From Omnitrophica bacterium RIFCSPLOWO2_12_FULL_50_11 (lineage in GTDB: Bacteria > Omnitrophota > Omnitrophia > Omnitrophales > Danuiimicrobiaceae): 38,114 nucleotides of DNA. Within the stretch, counting starts at the first letter, position 1. Each line of letters opens with the position of its first letter. A model generated the notes under the pieces. It did no database searches and was not told the DNA's origin. It saw only the letters and a list, made by a program, of their open reading frames with translations. The stretch lies in assembly GCA_001804315.1 (NCBI GenBank), contig MHFT01000028.1, positions 1 through 38,114 of the forward strand, written 5' to 3'. The position numbers and the translations under genes are program-made. This document shows positions 37,379 to 38,114 of the stretch, in pieces.

Positions 37379-38114
37379 TTATCCTGCTGCCGCTTGCTGC
37401 GGCCCGCCGGCAGCTTCAGAGCTGGGTTTCTGAGGCGGCTCATTCTTGGGTGCAAAGGCCCTTGGATTGGCTTTTCCGTATTCGGCAAAGATCTCTTCGA
37501 TCTCGTCAAACTCAAGCTCTTCACGCACGAGCAGCTCATGAGCAAAGCGGTCAAGGATCTTCCTTTCTTTGGTTAAGAGTTCCTCGACCTCGCGAATGCA
37601 CTCTCGGAGGATCCGATTTGTGTCGTCATTGAGCTGCGTCTTCACGGTCTCCGAAAGTTCATTCTCAGGAACGGCTGTATAATCCCCAACATACCCAGAA
37701 GGACCCATCCCCAATTCCCATACCATAAAGTGTGCGATCCGCATCGCCTTGGAAAAATCAGCCGAAACACCGCTCGTCGTGACGCCTTTTTTCAGCTTCT
37801 CCGCCACGTAACCCGCCAAGGCACACTTAATATCAGCGAGCAGCTTTTCCCGGTCATGAGAAAAATATTCCTCGCGCGGCTGATGATGCACCACGCCTAA
37901 CGTCAATTTCCTGGGAATGATCGATGCCTTAAATACGTCATCGATCGGGTGGAGGAAATAAATCGTCAGCAGATGACCTGCTTCGTGGAAGGCGGTCATT
38001 TCTTTTTCTGACTCCTGCATCTTCCTTCTATTTTTGACGCCAAGTTCAATCCGCTCAATCGCCTCGGTAATCTCCTTGTACGAGACGACATCCTTGCCGT
38101 CCCGTGTCGCTAGA
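37379..38114 (-). CDS. ftsH: ATP-dependent zinc metalloprotease FtsH, C-terminal part (5' end outside window)
   Basis: Open frame continues to window edge (LATRDGKDVVSYKEITEAIERIELGVKNRRK...); HEAGH zinc site; SIIPRKLTLGVVHHQPRE; TSGVSADFSKAMRIAHFMV. Confidence 0.9.
   Translation of the reverse strand, partial: LATRDGKDVVSYKEITEAIERIELGVKNRRKMQESEKEMTAFHEAGHLLTIYFLHPIDDVFKASIIPRKLTLGVVHHQPREEYFSHDREKLLADIKCALAGYVAEKLKKGVTTSGVSADFSKAMRIAHFMVWELGMGPSGYVGDYTAVPENELSETVKTQLNDDTNRILRECIREVEELLTKERKILDRFAHELLVREELEFDEIEEIFAEYGKANPRAFAPKNEPPQKPSSEAAGGPQQAAAG

Overview
Gene-dense bacterial chromosomal window, nearly all genes on the minus strand. The Gram-negative-type porin and lipoprotein and the many intergenic palindromes fit an uncultivated or MAG-type lineage; I cannot assign a taxon from sequence alone. 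Main blocks: (1) aspartate-family amino-acid cluster: CimA-like citramalate synthase (partial), lysC, a PGM-like putative homoserine kinase, thrC, hom; (2) Bcp peroxiredoxin plus two tandem MetE-core paralogs; (3) PilZ, permease, AhpC-type peroxiredoxin, macrodomain, PilZ, pncA, pncB, DUF2231-like protein and diadenylate cyclase; (4) plus-strand island: MFS transporter, DUF5678-like/retropepsin pair, orphan pntAA; (5) complete Pho block phoB-phoR-porin-pstS-pstC-pstA-pstB-pstB-small zinc-ribbon protein, with a candidate Pho box; (6) tRNA-Pro(GGG), gpsA, FecR-like protein, ybgC; (7) CIRCE-hrcA-grpE-dnaJ-fmdB without dnaK; (8) unknown lipoprotein and the C-terminal part of ftsH. Most notable observations: the two adjacent PstB ATPases carry complementary catalytic-motif losses, predicting an asymmetric heterodimer; a family of short elements with ATCCCCCACCA termini, two of which form start codons; a 174-bp MITE-like element with 15-bp perfect TIRs and a 9-bp direct repeat; a chain of five nearly abutting hairpins between the porin and pstS; and a zinc-ligand-less MetE paralog next to a ligand-bearing one.
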